Shown here in pieces: positions 9,068-17,976 of a stretch of 42,859 nucleotides of DNA. Position 1 is the first letter of the stretch. The number at the start of each line of letters is the position of its first letter. The translations under genes and the position numbers were made by a program. The notes beneath the pieces are model-generated. The model saw only the letters and a list, made by a program, of their open reading frames with translations. It had not been told where the DNA came from and did not search any database. Source of the stretch: Myxococcales bacterium (GTDB taxonomy: Bacteria > Myxococcota_A > Polyangia > Haliangiales > Haliangiaceae); contig CANKMW010000085.1 of NCBI GenBank assembly GCA_947483555.1, forward strand, positions 1 through 42,859, in the 5' to 3' direction.

Positions 9068-10741
9068 TCACTTCTTCTTGGACGTCTCCGCCAGTTTGCG
9101 CTTCAACGCCGTCAGCTGGTCGTCGACCGAGGCCGACGACGTGCGGTTGGCGGCCGCCGCTTGCTGCTTGAGGTTGGCCAGCGGATCGGCGGCGGCGGCG
9201 GCGCGCGACGCCGCGGCGGGACGCGGGCCGCCACCGGATCCGTCGGGGGCGGCGGCCGGGCCGGGCACGGGACCTCCGGACCGCCGATCGGCACCCGGCT
9301 TCACGCCCGCCGCACGGGCCGCTCGCGTCGCCGCGTCGAGGTCACCGATCTCGCGATCGAGCGCCGCCAGCTCCTCGAGCAGGCGGTACATGGACGCCCG
9401 CTCGGCGTCGGCGCGCCGGCGATGGCCGCTGGCGCCCGCCGGATCGGCGTCGGCCGCGCGGTCGGCTTCCTCGGCGGCGCGGCGGGCGCCATCGACCTCG
9501 CGGACCAGCTGGTGCTTGCGGGCCGCGGCCTCGCGCGCCAGCGCGGCGACCGCGGCCTGGTCGGGGAGGTCGGCGACCGGCGCCGGATCGCCGCCGAGAT
9601 CTTCGAGGTCGCCAGCGGCGACGGTCTGCTTGGCGGCGGCGGCGGTGGCGGCGGTGGCGTCGCGGATGCGGGCGTGGGTGTCGGCGCGCGCGGCGGCCCG
9701 CCGCTCCTCGATCACCGCGCGCCGCTCCGCCGCCACCGTCCACACCACGTCGACGACGTGATCGGCGCCGTCGGGCGCCGGCGCCGGCGGCGGCGTGCGC
9801 AGCAGCGCCTCCAGCCCCGACGACACCAGCAGGATGCCGCGCGCGCCGATGCCACGACCGCGCGCCTCCAGGGCCCCGGCGATCCGCGCCGCTCCGACCA
9901 CCTCGTCGTCGACCAGCGCGAGCAGCCGCGCGCCGACCAGCATCGCCCGCGCCACCGCACGCGACCGCGGTCGCGCCACGATGACGTCGGCGGCGCGCCA
10001 GTAGCGGCCGGCGTCGGCGCTGTGGCCGAACAGCTTGGCGCGCAGGCCGAGCACCGGCACCTGACGACGCACCATCGCCGCCGCGTCGGTGTCGGTGCCG
10101 GCGTCGAACAGGTAGGTGATCCGCTCGCTGACCTCGGCCAGCGACAGCTGCATGACCAGCTGTCCGGTGAGCTCGGCGCCGAGGCCGGCGACCTCGACGA
10201 CCACGGCGCGCTCGCCGGCACCGAAGCGGGCGCGCAGGCCGGCACGATCCTCGGCGCCGGCGTCGACCCACGACCGTTCCCCGATCGGACCGACCACCAG
10301 CACGCGATCCTCCTCGACGCCGACGTCGGCCAGCGCGACCGCGGCCTCGACGTCGGCGGCGCAGTAGCGATCGGCGTCGGCCTGCCCCCACGCCGCCCCC
10401 GGCTCGAGCTCGGCGACCACGGCGACCACCGGGGCCGGGTTGGCAGCCTGATCGCGAGCCAGCGACAGCGCCTGGGCTGCGAACGGATCAAAGGCGATCG
10501 CGACGTCAGGTGGGTTGCCGTCGATCTCCTTGCGTAGACGCCGCTCCGCGGTCTCGCCGTAGAGCGCGCGCCGCATGCGATCCGACAGCCCGCCGCCACC
10601 GGCGCCGGCCGCGCCGACGTCGATCGCCCGCACCCGCATCCCGGCGGCCTCGCACGCCGCCAGCACCGGGATCACGGCGGCCGGATCGGCGCTGGCGCTG
10701 GTCACCACCAGCACGTGGGGCTCGTGGCTCGGCCCGCTCAC
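9068..10741 (-). CDS. GT-B glycosyltransferase-like protein with coiled-coil C-terminus
   Basis: The 557-residue product resembles MurG/diacylglycerol-glucosyltransferase (GT28-type) proteins in its first half: 'PHVLVVTSASADPAAVIPVL', 'PDVAIAFDPFAAQAL', 'GVEEDRVLVVGPIGERSW', 'RAVVVEVAGLG', 'YWRAADVIVARPRSRAVARA', 'GARLLALVDDE'. The canonical Gly-rich donor loop and acidic nucleotide residues are weak, so it may be a non-catalytic relative. Residues about 330-557 are Ala/Arg/Glu-rich with heptad-like helices and a Pro/Gly stretch, ending in a Lys tail. No signal peptide. The ATG overlaps the stop of the dehydrogenase gene (ATGA). Function unassigned. Confidence 0.7.
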   Translation of the reverse strand: MSGPSHEPHVLVVTSASADPAAVIPVLAACEAAGMRVRAIDVGAAGAGGGGLSDRMRRALYGETAERRLRKEIDGNPPDVAIAFDPFAAQALSLARDQAANPAPVVAVVAELEPGAAWGQADADRYCAADVEAAVALADVGVEEDRVLVVGPIGERSWVDAGAEDRAGLRARFGAGERAVVVEVAGLGAELTGQLVMQLSLAEVSERITYLFDAGTDTDAAAMVRRQVPVLGLRAKLFGHSADAGRYWRAADVIVARPRSRAVARAMLVGARLLALVDDEVVGAARIAGALEARGRGIGARGILLVSSGLEALLRTPPPAPAPDGADHVVDVVWTVAAERRAVIEERRAAARADTHARIRDATAATAAAAKQTVAAGDLEDLGGDPAPVADLPDQAAVAALAREAAARKHQLVREVDGARRAAEEADRAADADPAGASGHRRRADAERASMYRLLEELAALDREIGDLDAATRAARAAGVKPGADRRSGGPVPGPAAAPDGSGGGPRPAAASRAAAAADPLANLKQQAAAANRTSSASVDDQLTALKRKLAETSKKK

Positions 10742-11709
10742 GCCCGGCCTCGCGCCGCGAGTGCGTCGCCATTGATCAGGTTGGCGGGCCGCCGCCCGGA
10801 GAGGACGTCGCGCACCGCGTTGACACAGAGCTCGGCCATGCGGGTCCGGGCGGTAGTCGTAGCGGATCCCAGGTGCGGCGCCAAGACCAGGCGGGGCGCG
10901 GCGAGCAACCGCGCATCGACCGCGGGCTCGTTCACGAACACATCGAGCCCGGCGCCACCCAGATGACCGCGCTCGAGGGCCTCGGCGAGGGCGGCGTCAT
11001 CCACGATCGCGCCCCGCGCCGTGTTGACCAGGATCGCCCCCGGCTTCATCGCCGCCAGGGCGCGGGCATCGATGAGCCGGTGGGTCGCCGCGGTCAGCGG
11101 ACAGTGCACCGAGACCACGTCGCTCTGCGCCAGCAGCTCGTCCAGCGTCACCGCGGTCGCGGCGACCCCGTCGGGCGGCGCGCCGCGGGTGTACAGCACG
11201 GTCATGGCGAAGCCGTGGGCGCGGCGGGCCACCGCCCGTCCGATGCGGCCCATGCCGATGATGCCGAGGGTCTGGCCACCGACGTCGGCACCGAGCAAGA
11301 GGTCCGGCGTCCACCCGGCCCAGGCCCCGGCGCGAACCAGCCGCTCACCTTCGCCGAGGCGTCGGGCGGCGGCGAGCAGCAGCGCGAAGGTGAAGTCGGC
11401 CGACGCCTCGACCAGCACGTCAGGCGTGTTGGCGACCGCGACCCCGCGGGCGGTGGCCGCGGCGACGTCGATGTTGTCGTGACCGACGGCGTAGTTGGCG
11501 ACCACGCGCAGCGACGGTCCGGCAGCCAGCGCCTCGGCGTCGACGCGATCGGAGAGCAGGCAGACCAGCGCGTCGGCGGTGGCCAGCTCGCCGAGCCAGC
11601 GGACGCGCGACCACGCATCGTCGCCTCGGGCCGGGCCGATCCACTCGTGACCGTCGAGGAGCCGAGCTGGATCGCCGGGCAGGTGGGAGGTGGCGACGAT
11701 GCGTGCCAC
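10738..11709 (-). CDS. D-isomer 2-hydroxyacid dehydrogenase (glyoxylate/hydroxypyruvate reductase-like)
   Basis: The 323-residue cytoplasmic NAD(P)-dependent dehydrogenase has 'VANYAVGHDNID' at the substrate-domain edge, the Rossmann motif 'LGIIGMGRIGRAVARR', the catalytic Arg in 'ILVNTARGAIVDD', Glu in 'VFVNEPAVD', and His in 'LAPHLGSAT'. The best family fit is D-glycerate dehydrogenase/glyoxylate reductase (GyaR, GhrB); the exact substrate cannot be set by eye. The start is the GTG at 11709 ('VARIVATSHLPG'); the longer open frame upstream reads through the divergent deacetylase gene and is not coding. It heads the chain with the GT-B-like and His-rich genes. Confidence 0.9.
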   Translation of the reverse strand: MARIVATSHLPGDPARLLDGHEWIGPARGDDAWSRVRWLGELATADALVCLLSDRVDAEALAAGPSLRVVANYAVGHDNIDVAAATARGVAVANTPDVLVEASADFTFALLLAAARRLGEGERLVRAGAWAGWTPDLLLGADVGGQTLGIIGMGRIGRAVARRAHGFAMTVLYTRGAPPDGVAATAVTLDELLAQSDVVSVHCPLTAATHRLIDARALAAMKPGAILVNTARGAIVDDAALAEALERGHLGGAGLDVFVNEPAVDARLLAAPRLVLAPHLGSATTTARTRMAELCVNAVRDVLSGRRPANLINGDALAARGRA

Positions 11710-11749
11710 CTCGTGAGCGTACCACCTGCGTGCTACGTTCCCGCAGCAC

Positions 11750-12706
11750 GTGCGACGCTGCCTGCTGCTGGGGATCGCGATCACGTTGGCCGCCGGTGTC
11801 GCGGCTGGCGATGATGACCCACCGGAGCCGCAGGCCGAGCCGCAACCGGAGCCGCAGCCGGAGCCGCGACCCCAGCCGGAGCCGCAACCCCAGCCGGAGC
11901 CGCAATCCCAGCCGGAGCCGCTCGCCGACGATGGCCTGGGCGGCTCCGAGACCATCCGCGGCGTCGGACCGCCGCACCTGATCGCCTTCACCTTCGACGA
12001 CGGACCTGACGAGGACACCACGCCCGCCGTGCTGGCCGCCCTCGCCGCCCACGACGTGCCGGCGACCTTCTTCGTGGTCGGCAAGCAGCTTCACGGCGCG
12101 GCTGCCGCCGGTCGGCGCGCGCTGCTGATCGAGATGCAGCGTGCCGGCCACGGGATCGGCAATCACACCTGGAGCCACGCCCGGCTGCCCCGGCTGTCGG
12201 CGAAGGCCCGCGAGCGCGAGCTCGAACGCACCGCCGCGCTCATCGCGGACGCCACCGGGCGGCGGCCGACCAGCGTCCGTCCGCCGTTCGGCGCCACCTC
12301 GCCGCGGCTCGGAGCCGATCTCGCGCGGCGCGGCCTCACCCAGGTGCTGTGGAACATCGACCCGGCCGACTGGTCGATCACCGACCGACCGCGCCTGCGC
12401 CGGACCATCCTCGCCCACATCGTGGCGCGCGGCGGCGGCATCATCGTGCTGCACGACAACAAGCGTCCGACCGCGCGGGTCCTCGCCGAGGTGCTCGCCG
12501 ATCTCGACGCCCTCAACTGCGCGCGACTGGAGCGCCGGAGCCCGCCGATCATCCCGGTGTCGCTGCACTACTTCCTGCGCGATGGCGGCGTGCCGCGCCC
12601 GGTTCCGCTGGAGATCGAGGCCCGCACCCGGCGCTATCGAGATGCCCTGACCGTGCGCTGCGGCACCGGTAAAGCTGTGGTTGACAACCACAAAGACACA
12701 CATTAG
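11750..12706 (+). CDS. exported polysaccharide deacetylase (NodB/CE4)
   Basis: Removes N- or O-acetyl groups from a cell-surface or peptidoglycan polymer. In the 318-residue product a signal peptide (about 1-20) and a Pro-Glu-Gln spacer ('QPEPQPEPRPQPEPQPQP') precede the CE4 domain. Motifs: 'FTFDDGPDEDT' (catalytic and metal Asp), 'GIGNHTWSHARL' (metal His pair), 'RPPFGATSPR', 'WNIDPADWS' and 'GGIIVLHDN'. All five are intact, so activity is likely. The spacer is encoded by 12-bp-like repeats at about 11824-11922, prone to length change. The start is the GTG at 11750, 40 bp from the divergent dehydrogenase; TACGTT at 11734-11739 is a possible -10. Confidence 0.92.
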   Translation: MRRCLLLGIAITLAAGVAAGDDDPPEPQAEPQPEPQPEPRPQPEPQPQPEPQSQPEPLADDGLGGSETIRGVGPPHLIAFTFDDGPDEDTTPAVLAALAAHDVPATFFVVGKQLHGAAAAGRRALLIEMQRAGHGIGNHTWSHARLPRLSAKARERELERTAALIADATGRRPTSVRPPFGATSPRLGADLARRGLTQVLWNIDPADWSITDRPRLRRTILAHIVARGGGIIVLHDNKRPTARVLAEVLADLDALNCARLERRSPPIIPVSLHYFLRDGGVPRPVPLEIEARTRRYRDALTVRCGTGKAVVDNHKDTH

Positions 12707-12801
12707 GTTCCGCGGCCCGATCGGCGGGGCCAGGGATGGAAATGCACACGAATTCCGATGGTTCGGGGCCGCACCGCCGAAAGGCGTTGTGGGGCCCATG
12801 G

Positions 12802-12807
12802 TATCCT
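12802..12807 (+). promoter_or_regulatory. -10-like element of the ATPase-TPR gene
   Basis: TATCCT stands 6 nt before the GTG at 12814. No strong -35 is seen. If used, the transcript would start at the GTG and be leaderless, which would decide against the upstream ATG at 12736. Confidence 0.4.
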
Positions 12808-12813
12808 GCGGCC

Positions 12814-15564
12814 GTGACGGGCCCAGAAACGCCAGGGGGGGGCGCGCTCGATCGCGGGTTCGATCGCCTGACGGAGCTCGACGGCGATCTGTTCGGTGAC
12901 GGCGATGACGAGCGCACCGTGGCCATTCCTGCGGTCTACGACCTCAGGACCCGGTTCACGGGCCGCCGGCCGGCGCTCGAGATGCTCCGGCAGCGCTTCA
13001 CGTCCGCGGTGACCGATCGTGCGATGGGCTACGCCGTCGTGGTCGCCGAGCCCGGCATGGGCAAGAGCCGTCTGGTCAGCGAGCTGGCCAAGGCGTGCCG
13101 CGAGACCACCGCGGAGGTCCGCTTCGTGGTCGGTGCCGCCGAGGACGGCGGCGGCGCGTTTGCGGCGATCGCGCGGCTGTTCGCGCAGCGCTTCGGCGTG
13201 CCGCCCGGGGCGTCGATCCAGGACAGTCGCGAGCGCGTGATCGCCGGCGTCGCCGACGTCTTGCCGCCGGCGCGCGTGACCGAGGTCGCGCACCTGCTCG
13301 CGCACCTGATGCGGGTCGGCTTCGACGACAGTCCGGTCGTCGGTCCGCTGGTCGAATCACCCCAGCAGCTCGAGACCCGCACCTTCCTGGCCGTGCGTCG
13401 CTTCCTCGCCGCCGACGCCGAGCTGCGCCCGCTGGTGCTGGTGCTCGAGAACCTCGAGCTGGCCGGCCCCGAGACCATCAACCTGGTCCAGTACCTCGCC
13501 GCCGGCATGCGGACGTCGCGGGTGCTGCTGGTGGCGACCGCCCAGGCGTCGTTGTTCGAACGCCATCCCAGCTTCAGCGAGGGCGACGTCGCGCCCGAGC
13601 GGATCGACCTCGGCGCGCTGTCGGGCGCCGACGCCGACGAGCTCTTGCGCGAGCTGCTGATGCCGCTCGGAACGGTGCCCGATCGCCTGCTCGCACACGC
13701 CCGCTCGCTGGGTGGCTCGCCGCGCGCGATCCACGAGCTGGTCCGGCTGCTCCTCGAGAGCGATTGTATCGTCCGTGGCCCGGGCGCCACCTGGCGACTC
13801 GACGCCGTCCGGCTCGCCGAGGCGGATCTGCCGCGCACCTACGATCAGCTGGTGGCGGCCCGCCTCGACGTGATGGACCCGGTCGACCGCCGCGTCCTCG
13901 AGATGGCGGCGGTGATCGGCGACGTGTGCTGGATGGACGCGGTGCTGGCGCTCGAGCGCGCGATCCATCTCGAGACCGCCGATCCGGACGGCCCGACGCT
14001 GTCGCAGATCGCCGCCTCGGGCGATCACTCACGGGTCACCGTCAACGCATCGCTGGCCAAGCTGATCGAGCGCGAGTGGCTGGTCGAGGTCGATCCGCCG
14101 GCGATGCAGGGCGAGCGCGAGTTGCGGTTCGCGTACCCCATCCTGTGGTCACTGGTCCTGCGCGGCCTCGACGAAGCGGCGCGCCGACGCTACCACCGGC
14201 TGGCCGCGCAGTGGCTCGAGCTGCGTCCCGAGGGGCGGGGGGCCGCGGCGCAGGAGGAGGTCGCGCGCCACCTCGAGCGCGCCGGCGAGACCCGCGAGGC
14301 CGCCGGCCGTTATCGTCGCGCCGCCGAGGCGGCCCGCGCCGGCTTCCACAACGAGCGCGCCATCCGCCTCTACGATCGCGCGCTGGCCTGCGTCGGCGAT
14401 ACCGATCACGCGGCGCGCATCCACCTGTGGCACGATCTCGGCTCGGTCTACGAGCTGATCGGCGACTTCGAGGCGGCGCTGGGAGCGTTCGAGCGCATGC
14501 TGCGGCTGTCGTGGGTCGGGGCCTCCAAGGCCAAGGCGGCCGTCGCGTTCAACAAGATGGGGCGAGTCTGGCGGCGCAAGGGCGACCTCAAGCTGTCGCT
14601 CGAGTACCTCGAGCGCGGCGCCGAGCTGTTTCGCGCCGCCGGCGACGCCCGCGGCATCGCCGGCTCGCTCGACGACATCGGCAAGGCCTTGCACCTGCTC
14701 GGCCGCAACGACGAGGCCTTCACCAAGATCACCGAGGCGCTCACCCGTCGCGGTCAGGGCGGTGACAAGCGCTCGATCGCGGCCTCGCTGTCCAACCTGG
14801 GCAACGTGCAGCAAGATCGAGGTCAGTTCGACGCCGCGCTCACCTGCCACGCCGAAGCCCTCGAGTTGCGCCGGGCCGCCGGTGATCGATGGGGCGCCGT
14901 CGTCTCGCAGATCAACCTGGCGGTGCTGGCCTACGAGCTCGGTGAGCACGCCGAGGCCCGGGCCGGATGGCTGGCCGCGCTGACCGGCGCCGAGGAGATC
15001 GGCGCCCTACCGTACTCCGCGATCGTGCTCACCCACCTCGGCGAGCTGGCGCTCGAGGAGGGCAAGCTGGAAGAGGCGCGCAGCCGGCTGGAGGATGCGC
15101 TCGAGATCATCGAGGACCTGGAGGCGCGTCAGCTCGAGAGCGAGTGTTGTCGCATCCTCGCGCTGCTCGAGCTGCAGGTTGGCAAGGTGGGCGTGGCTCG
15201 CGAGCTCGCCGAGCGTGCGCTGGCGGTGGCGACCCAGGCCGGACTGAAGGAGAAGGAAGGGCTGGCGCTGCTGGCGCTCGGCCAGGTGCTGTCGGGCAGC
15301 CTCTACGACGCCGAGCGGACCGAGGTGATGAACGGCCCCGAGGAGCCCCCCGCCGAGGGCTACTTCCTGCGCGGCCTGGCGGTGCTGCGTGGCATCGGCA
15401 ACGACGCCGCCACCGCCCGCGGCCTGGAGCTGTTCGGGCGCTACAAGATCGAGAACGGCGGCGTCGAGAGCGGCACCGATCTGCTGCGTGAAGCGCTCGC
15501 CATCTACGCCCGGCTCGGCATGCGGCGCGGCGAGAAGGTGCAAGCGCAGCTGCAGGCGACGTAG
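12814..15564 (+). CDS. P-loop ATPase-TPR signalling protein (PknK/STAND-like)
   Basis: The product is 916 residues from this GTG (942 from the alternative ATG at 12736). An AAA-type ATPase region begins with 'FTGRRPALEMLRQRF', Walker A 'AEPGMGKSRL' (the first Gly is Ala) and a Walker B-like 'LRPLVLVLENLE'. A winged-helix-like middle ('LDVMDPVDRRVLEMAAVIG') follows, then from about residue 470 a long series of tetratricopeptide repeats ('FNKMGRVWRRKGDLKLSLEY', 'LSNLGNVQQDRGQFDAAL' and so on). This matches the ATPase-TPR half of PknK-type kinases and STAND regulators, but no kinase or DNA-binding domain is present. The TPRs probably bind a partner or sense a ligand. It converges on the FHA gene. 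Confidence 0.85.
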   Translation: MTGPETPGGGALDRGFDRLTELDGDLFGDGDDERTVAIPAVYDLRTRFTGRRPALEMLRQRFTSAVTDRAMGYAVVVAEPGMGKSRLVSELAKACRETTAEVRFVVGAAEDGGGAFAAIARLFAQRFGVPPGASIQDSRERVIAGVADVLPPARVTEVAHLLAHLMRVGFDDSPVVGPLVESPQQLETRTFLAVRRFLAADAELRPLVLVLENLELAGPETINLVQYLAAGMRTSRVLLVATAQASLFERHPSFSEGDVAPERIDLGALSGADADELLRELLMPLGTVPDRLLAHARSLGGSPRAIHELVRLLLESDCIVRGPGATWRLDAVRLAEADLPRTYDQLVAARLDVMDPVDRRVLEMAAVIGDVCWMDAVLALERAIHLETADPDGPTLSQIAASGDHSRVTVNASLAKLIEREWLVEVDPPAMQGERELRFAYPILWSLVLRGLDEAARRRYHRLAAQWLELRPEGRGAAAQEEVARHLERAGETREAAGRYRRAAEAARAGFHNERAIRLYDRALACVGDTDHAARIHLWHDLGSVYELIGDFEAALGAFERMLRLSWVGASKAKAAVAFNKMGRVWRRKGDLKLSLEYLERGAELFRAAGDARGIAGSLDDIGKALHLLGRNDEAFTKITEALTRRGQGGDKRSIAASLSNLGNVQQDRGQFDAALTCHAEALELRRAAGDRWGAVVSQINLAVLAYELGEHAEARAGWLAALTGAEEIGALPYSAIVLTHLGELALEEGKLEEARSRLEDALEIIEDLEARQLESECCRILALLELQVGKVGVARELAERALAVATQAGLKEKEGLALLALGQVLSGSLYDAERTEVMNGPEEPPAEGYFLRGLAVLRGIGNDAATARGLELFGRYKIENGGVESGTDLLREALAIYARLGMRRGEKVQAQLQAT

Positions 15565-15606
15565 GTCGCCGGGCGGTCGCCGGGCGGTCGCTCGGTCGGT
15601 CGCTGC

Positions 15607-15608
<2 letters not shown>
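15565..15608. repeat. 11-bp tandem repeat between convergent genes
   Basis: GTCGCCGGGCG occurs twice without a gap (15565-15575, 15576-15586), followed by a degenerate copy (GTCGCTCGGTC, 15587-15597) and a trace of a fourth. It starts at the base after the ATPase-TPR stop and reaches the stop of the FHA gene. Confidence 0.6.
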
Positions 15609-16407
<799 letters not shown>

Positions 16408-16461
16408 CCCGGCATCACTCCTGGGTGCGCGTACGCGGAAGAACGATCGCGGGGGGCAGCC

Positions 16462-16478
16462 CGGGAGGTCTCCTCCCG
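16462..16478 (-). promoter_or_regulatory. hairpin in the leader of the FHA gene
   Basis: CGGGAGG, a 3-nt loop and CCTCCCG make a perfect 7-bp stem 54 bp before the FHA start; TAGTAT just upstream on the minus strand is a weak -10 candidate. The hairpin contains GGAGG, so it could hide or mimic a ribosome site. The rest of the 165-bp gap (16408-16572) shows nothing I can name. Confidence 0.4.
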
Positions 16479-16572
16479 ACGCAGCATACTACTTGTCGGG
16501 GCCGATCGCTGCATTCTGCCTGCAAAACTCCACACAGAACTTCGGCCGTGCGGCTCGCTGACCCGGTCAACA

Positions 16573-17877
16573 TCAGCGTAGCGACTGGGCGATCTCGCCG
16601 GCACGTTGGCCGACCGTGGGTTCGAGCTTGCGCTCGCGCTTGGGTAGCTGCGACTGATCGCCCCAGTACCCGGTCAGCCGCGCCGGGTCGCTGGCAAGCG
16701 CAGCGAGGCGGTCGGCGTCGCCCTTGACGGCGAGGACGCCCAGCGTCTCGATCGCGATCCATCGCCCGACCCAGCTCTTCGACGCCAGCATGCCGCGCGC
16801 CGCCGCGATGAACTCGTCGCGCTGACCGAGGCTGGCGAAGGTGCCCCAGACCGCGCCGCCGATGACCTCGTGCTCGTAGGTCCCGGTGGTCGGAATCGCC
16901 GCGGCCACGCGTTCCAGCGCCGCCGCACCACCACACCGCAGGGCGTTGTTGACCCCGACCCACAGGAACCGCGGGTCGCGGTGGCGGTGGTTGATCATGC
17001 CGAGCAGAGGCTCGAGGCAGTGCGGTAGACCGGCGGCGCGGATCAAGGCCACGGCGTCATTGGCGATCTGAGCCCGGTTGCCGTCGTCCTTCGCGATCTC
17101 GGCCAGCCGCGCGACGTGGGGCACCAGCGCGGCCGGATCGGCCAGCGCGTACTGCCCGGCGGTGTCGAGGTAGGCCCGGTACAGCGCGCTCATGGCCCGC
17201 GCCGGCAGGGTCTCGTCGCCGCGATCCATCGCGTAGATGTCGAGCACCAGCTTGACCGCATCGGGAGAACCCGAGACCGCGAGGCCAAGCAGCAACTGGT
17301 CGCCGATCTTGCGGCGCTTGCCGGCCTGATCGGGCGCGGCGATGATCCGGTTGGCCTCGGCGATGAGTCGCTCGCCGGCGCGGCGCCCGAGGGCCCGGAG
17401 AATCTGCACCCCGGTGTGACGTCCGGCTTCGGCGCGCCCTTCGTAGTAGCCGCCGGTCAACCAGTCGGTGAGGTAGCCGTCGATCACGTCTCGAGTCGCA
17501 GCGTCGGCCCAGGCGCGGATGTCGTACAGGGCGTCCTTGCCCATCTGCTGCCGCTGGGTCGGCTGCGCCATCTCGCCTTCGAGGCGCGCCATGTCCCACA
17601 GCCGGGGGGCCAGCTTGGCGACCACCTTCTCGCGACGCTCGGCGGCCATCGCCGCGAGCGTCGTGCGCACGTACTCGTCCTCGAGCTTGCGAATCAGGAC
17701 CTCGGCGGCGTGGGCCGACAGGTCGGGATCGAGGCCCCGATCGGTGAGCGTCCGTCTGAGCTTCTCCGGCCCCTTCTTCGAGGTTTCCCACTTGGCGATG
17801 CTGGCGTGCGTGGTCTGCTCGCACCCGGCGACGAGCACGCAGCAGGCGACCACAAAAACACATACGGTCCTGATCAC
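16573..17877 (-). CDS. lipoprotein with HEAT-like helical repeats
   Basis: The 434-residue product has signal 'VCVFVVACCVLVAGC' with its lipobox Cys near residue 19. The mature protein is almost all alpha-helical, with repeated helix pairs such as 'RFLWVGVNNALRCGGAAALE', 'GGAVWGTFASLGQRDEF' and 'WIAIETLGVLAVKGDADRLA', resembling HEAT/ARM repeats used as protein-binding scaffolds. No catalytic motif is seen. The start is the GTG at 17877; the much longer open frame reads into the antisense of the barrel gene. A promoter lies directly upstream (17915-17887). Probably an envelope scaffold; function unknown. Confidence 0.8.
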   Translation of the reverse strand: MIRTVCVFVVACCVLVAGCEQTTHASIAKWETSKKGPEKLRRTLTDRGLDPDLSAHAAEVLIRKLEDEYVRTTLAAMAAERREKVVAKLAPRLWDMARLEGEMAQPTQRQQMGKDALYDIRAWADAATRDVIDGYLTDWLTGGYYEGRAEAGRHTGVQILRALGRRAGERLIAEANRIIAAPDQAGKRRKIGDQLLLGLAVSGSPDAVKLVLDIYAMDRGDETLPARAMSALYRAYLDTAGQYALADPAALVPHVARLAEIAKDDGNRAQIANDAVALIRAAGLPHCLEPLLGMINHRHRDPRFLWVGVNNALRCGGAAALERVAAAIPTTGTYEHEVIGGAVWGTFASLGQRDEFIAAARGMLASKSWVGRWIAIETLGVLAVKGDADRLAALASDPARLTGYWGDQSQLPKRERKLEPTVGQRAGEIAQSLR

Positions 17878-17886
17878 GGCGCGCCG

Positions 17887-17915
17887 ATGATACGTCACCA
17901 CGCCCGCGCCGGTAA
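17887..17915 (-). promoter_or_regulatory. promoter of the HEAT-like lipoprotein
   Basis: On the minus strand: TTACCG (17915-17910), 17 bp, TATCAT (17892-17887), then 9 nt to the GTG at 17877. The very short gap suggests a nearly or fully leaderless mRNA. Confidence 0.5.
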
Positions 17916-17976
17916 GCCTACGATCGATGCGAGCCAGGGACCGATCCAACCACCGCCTCTGATACGTTCTCCGCTC

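Noticed and set aside
10738..12084. N-terminal extension of the dehydrogenase frame to 12084
   Set aside because: It reads antisense through the deacetylase signal peptide and Pro-Glu spacer; family length fits the GTG at 11709.
12736..12813. Upstream ATG and 26-residue extension of the ATPase-TPR gene
   Set aside because: No ribosome site, unusual composition, and a -10 hexamer lies 6 nt before the GTG at 12814; kept only as an alternative start.
13095..14765. 556-residue frame inside the ATPase-TPR gene
   Set aside because: Arg/Gly-rich frame-shifted shadow on the same strand.
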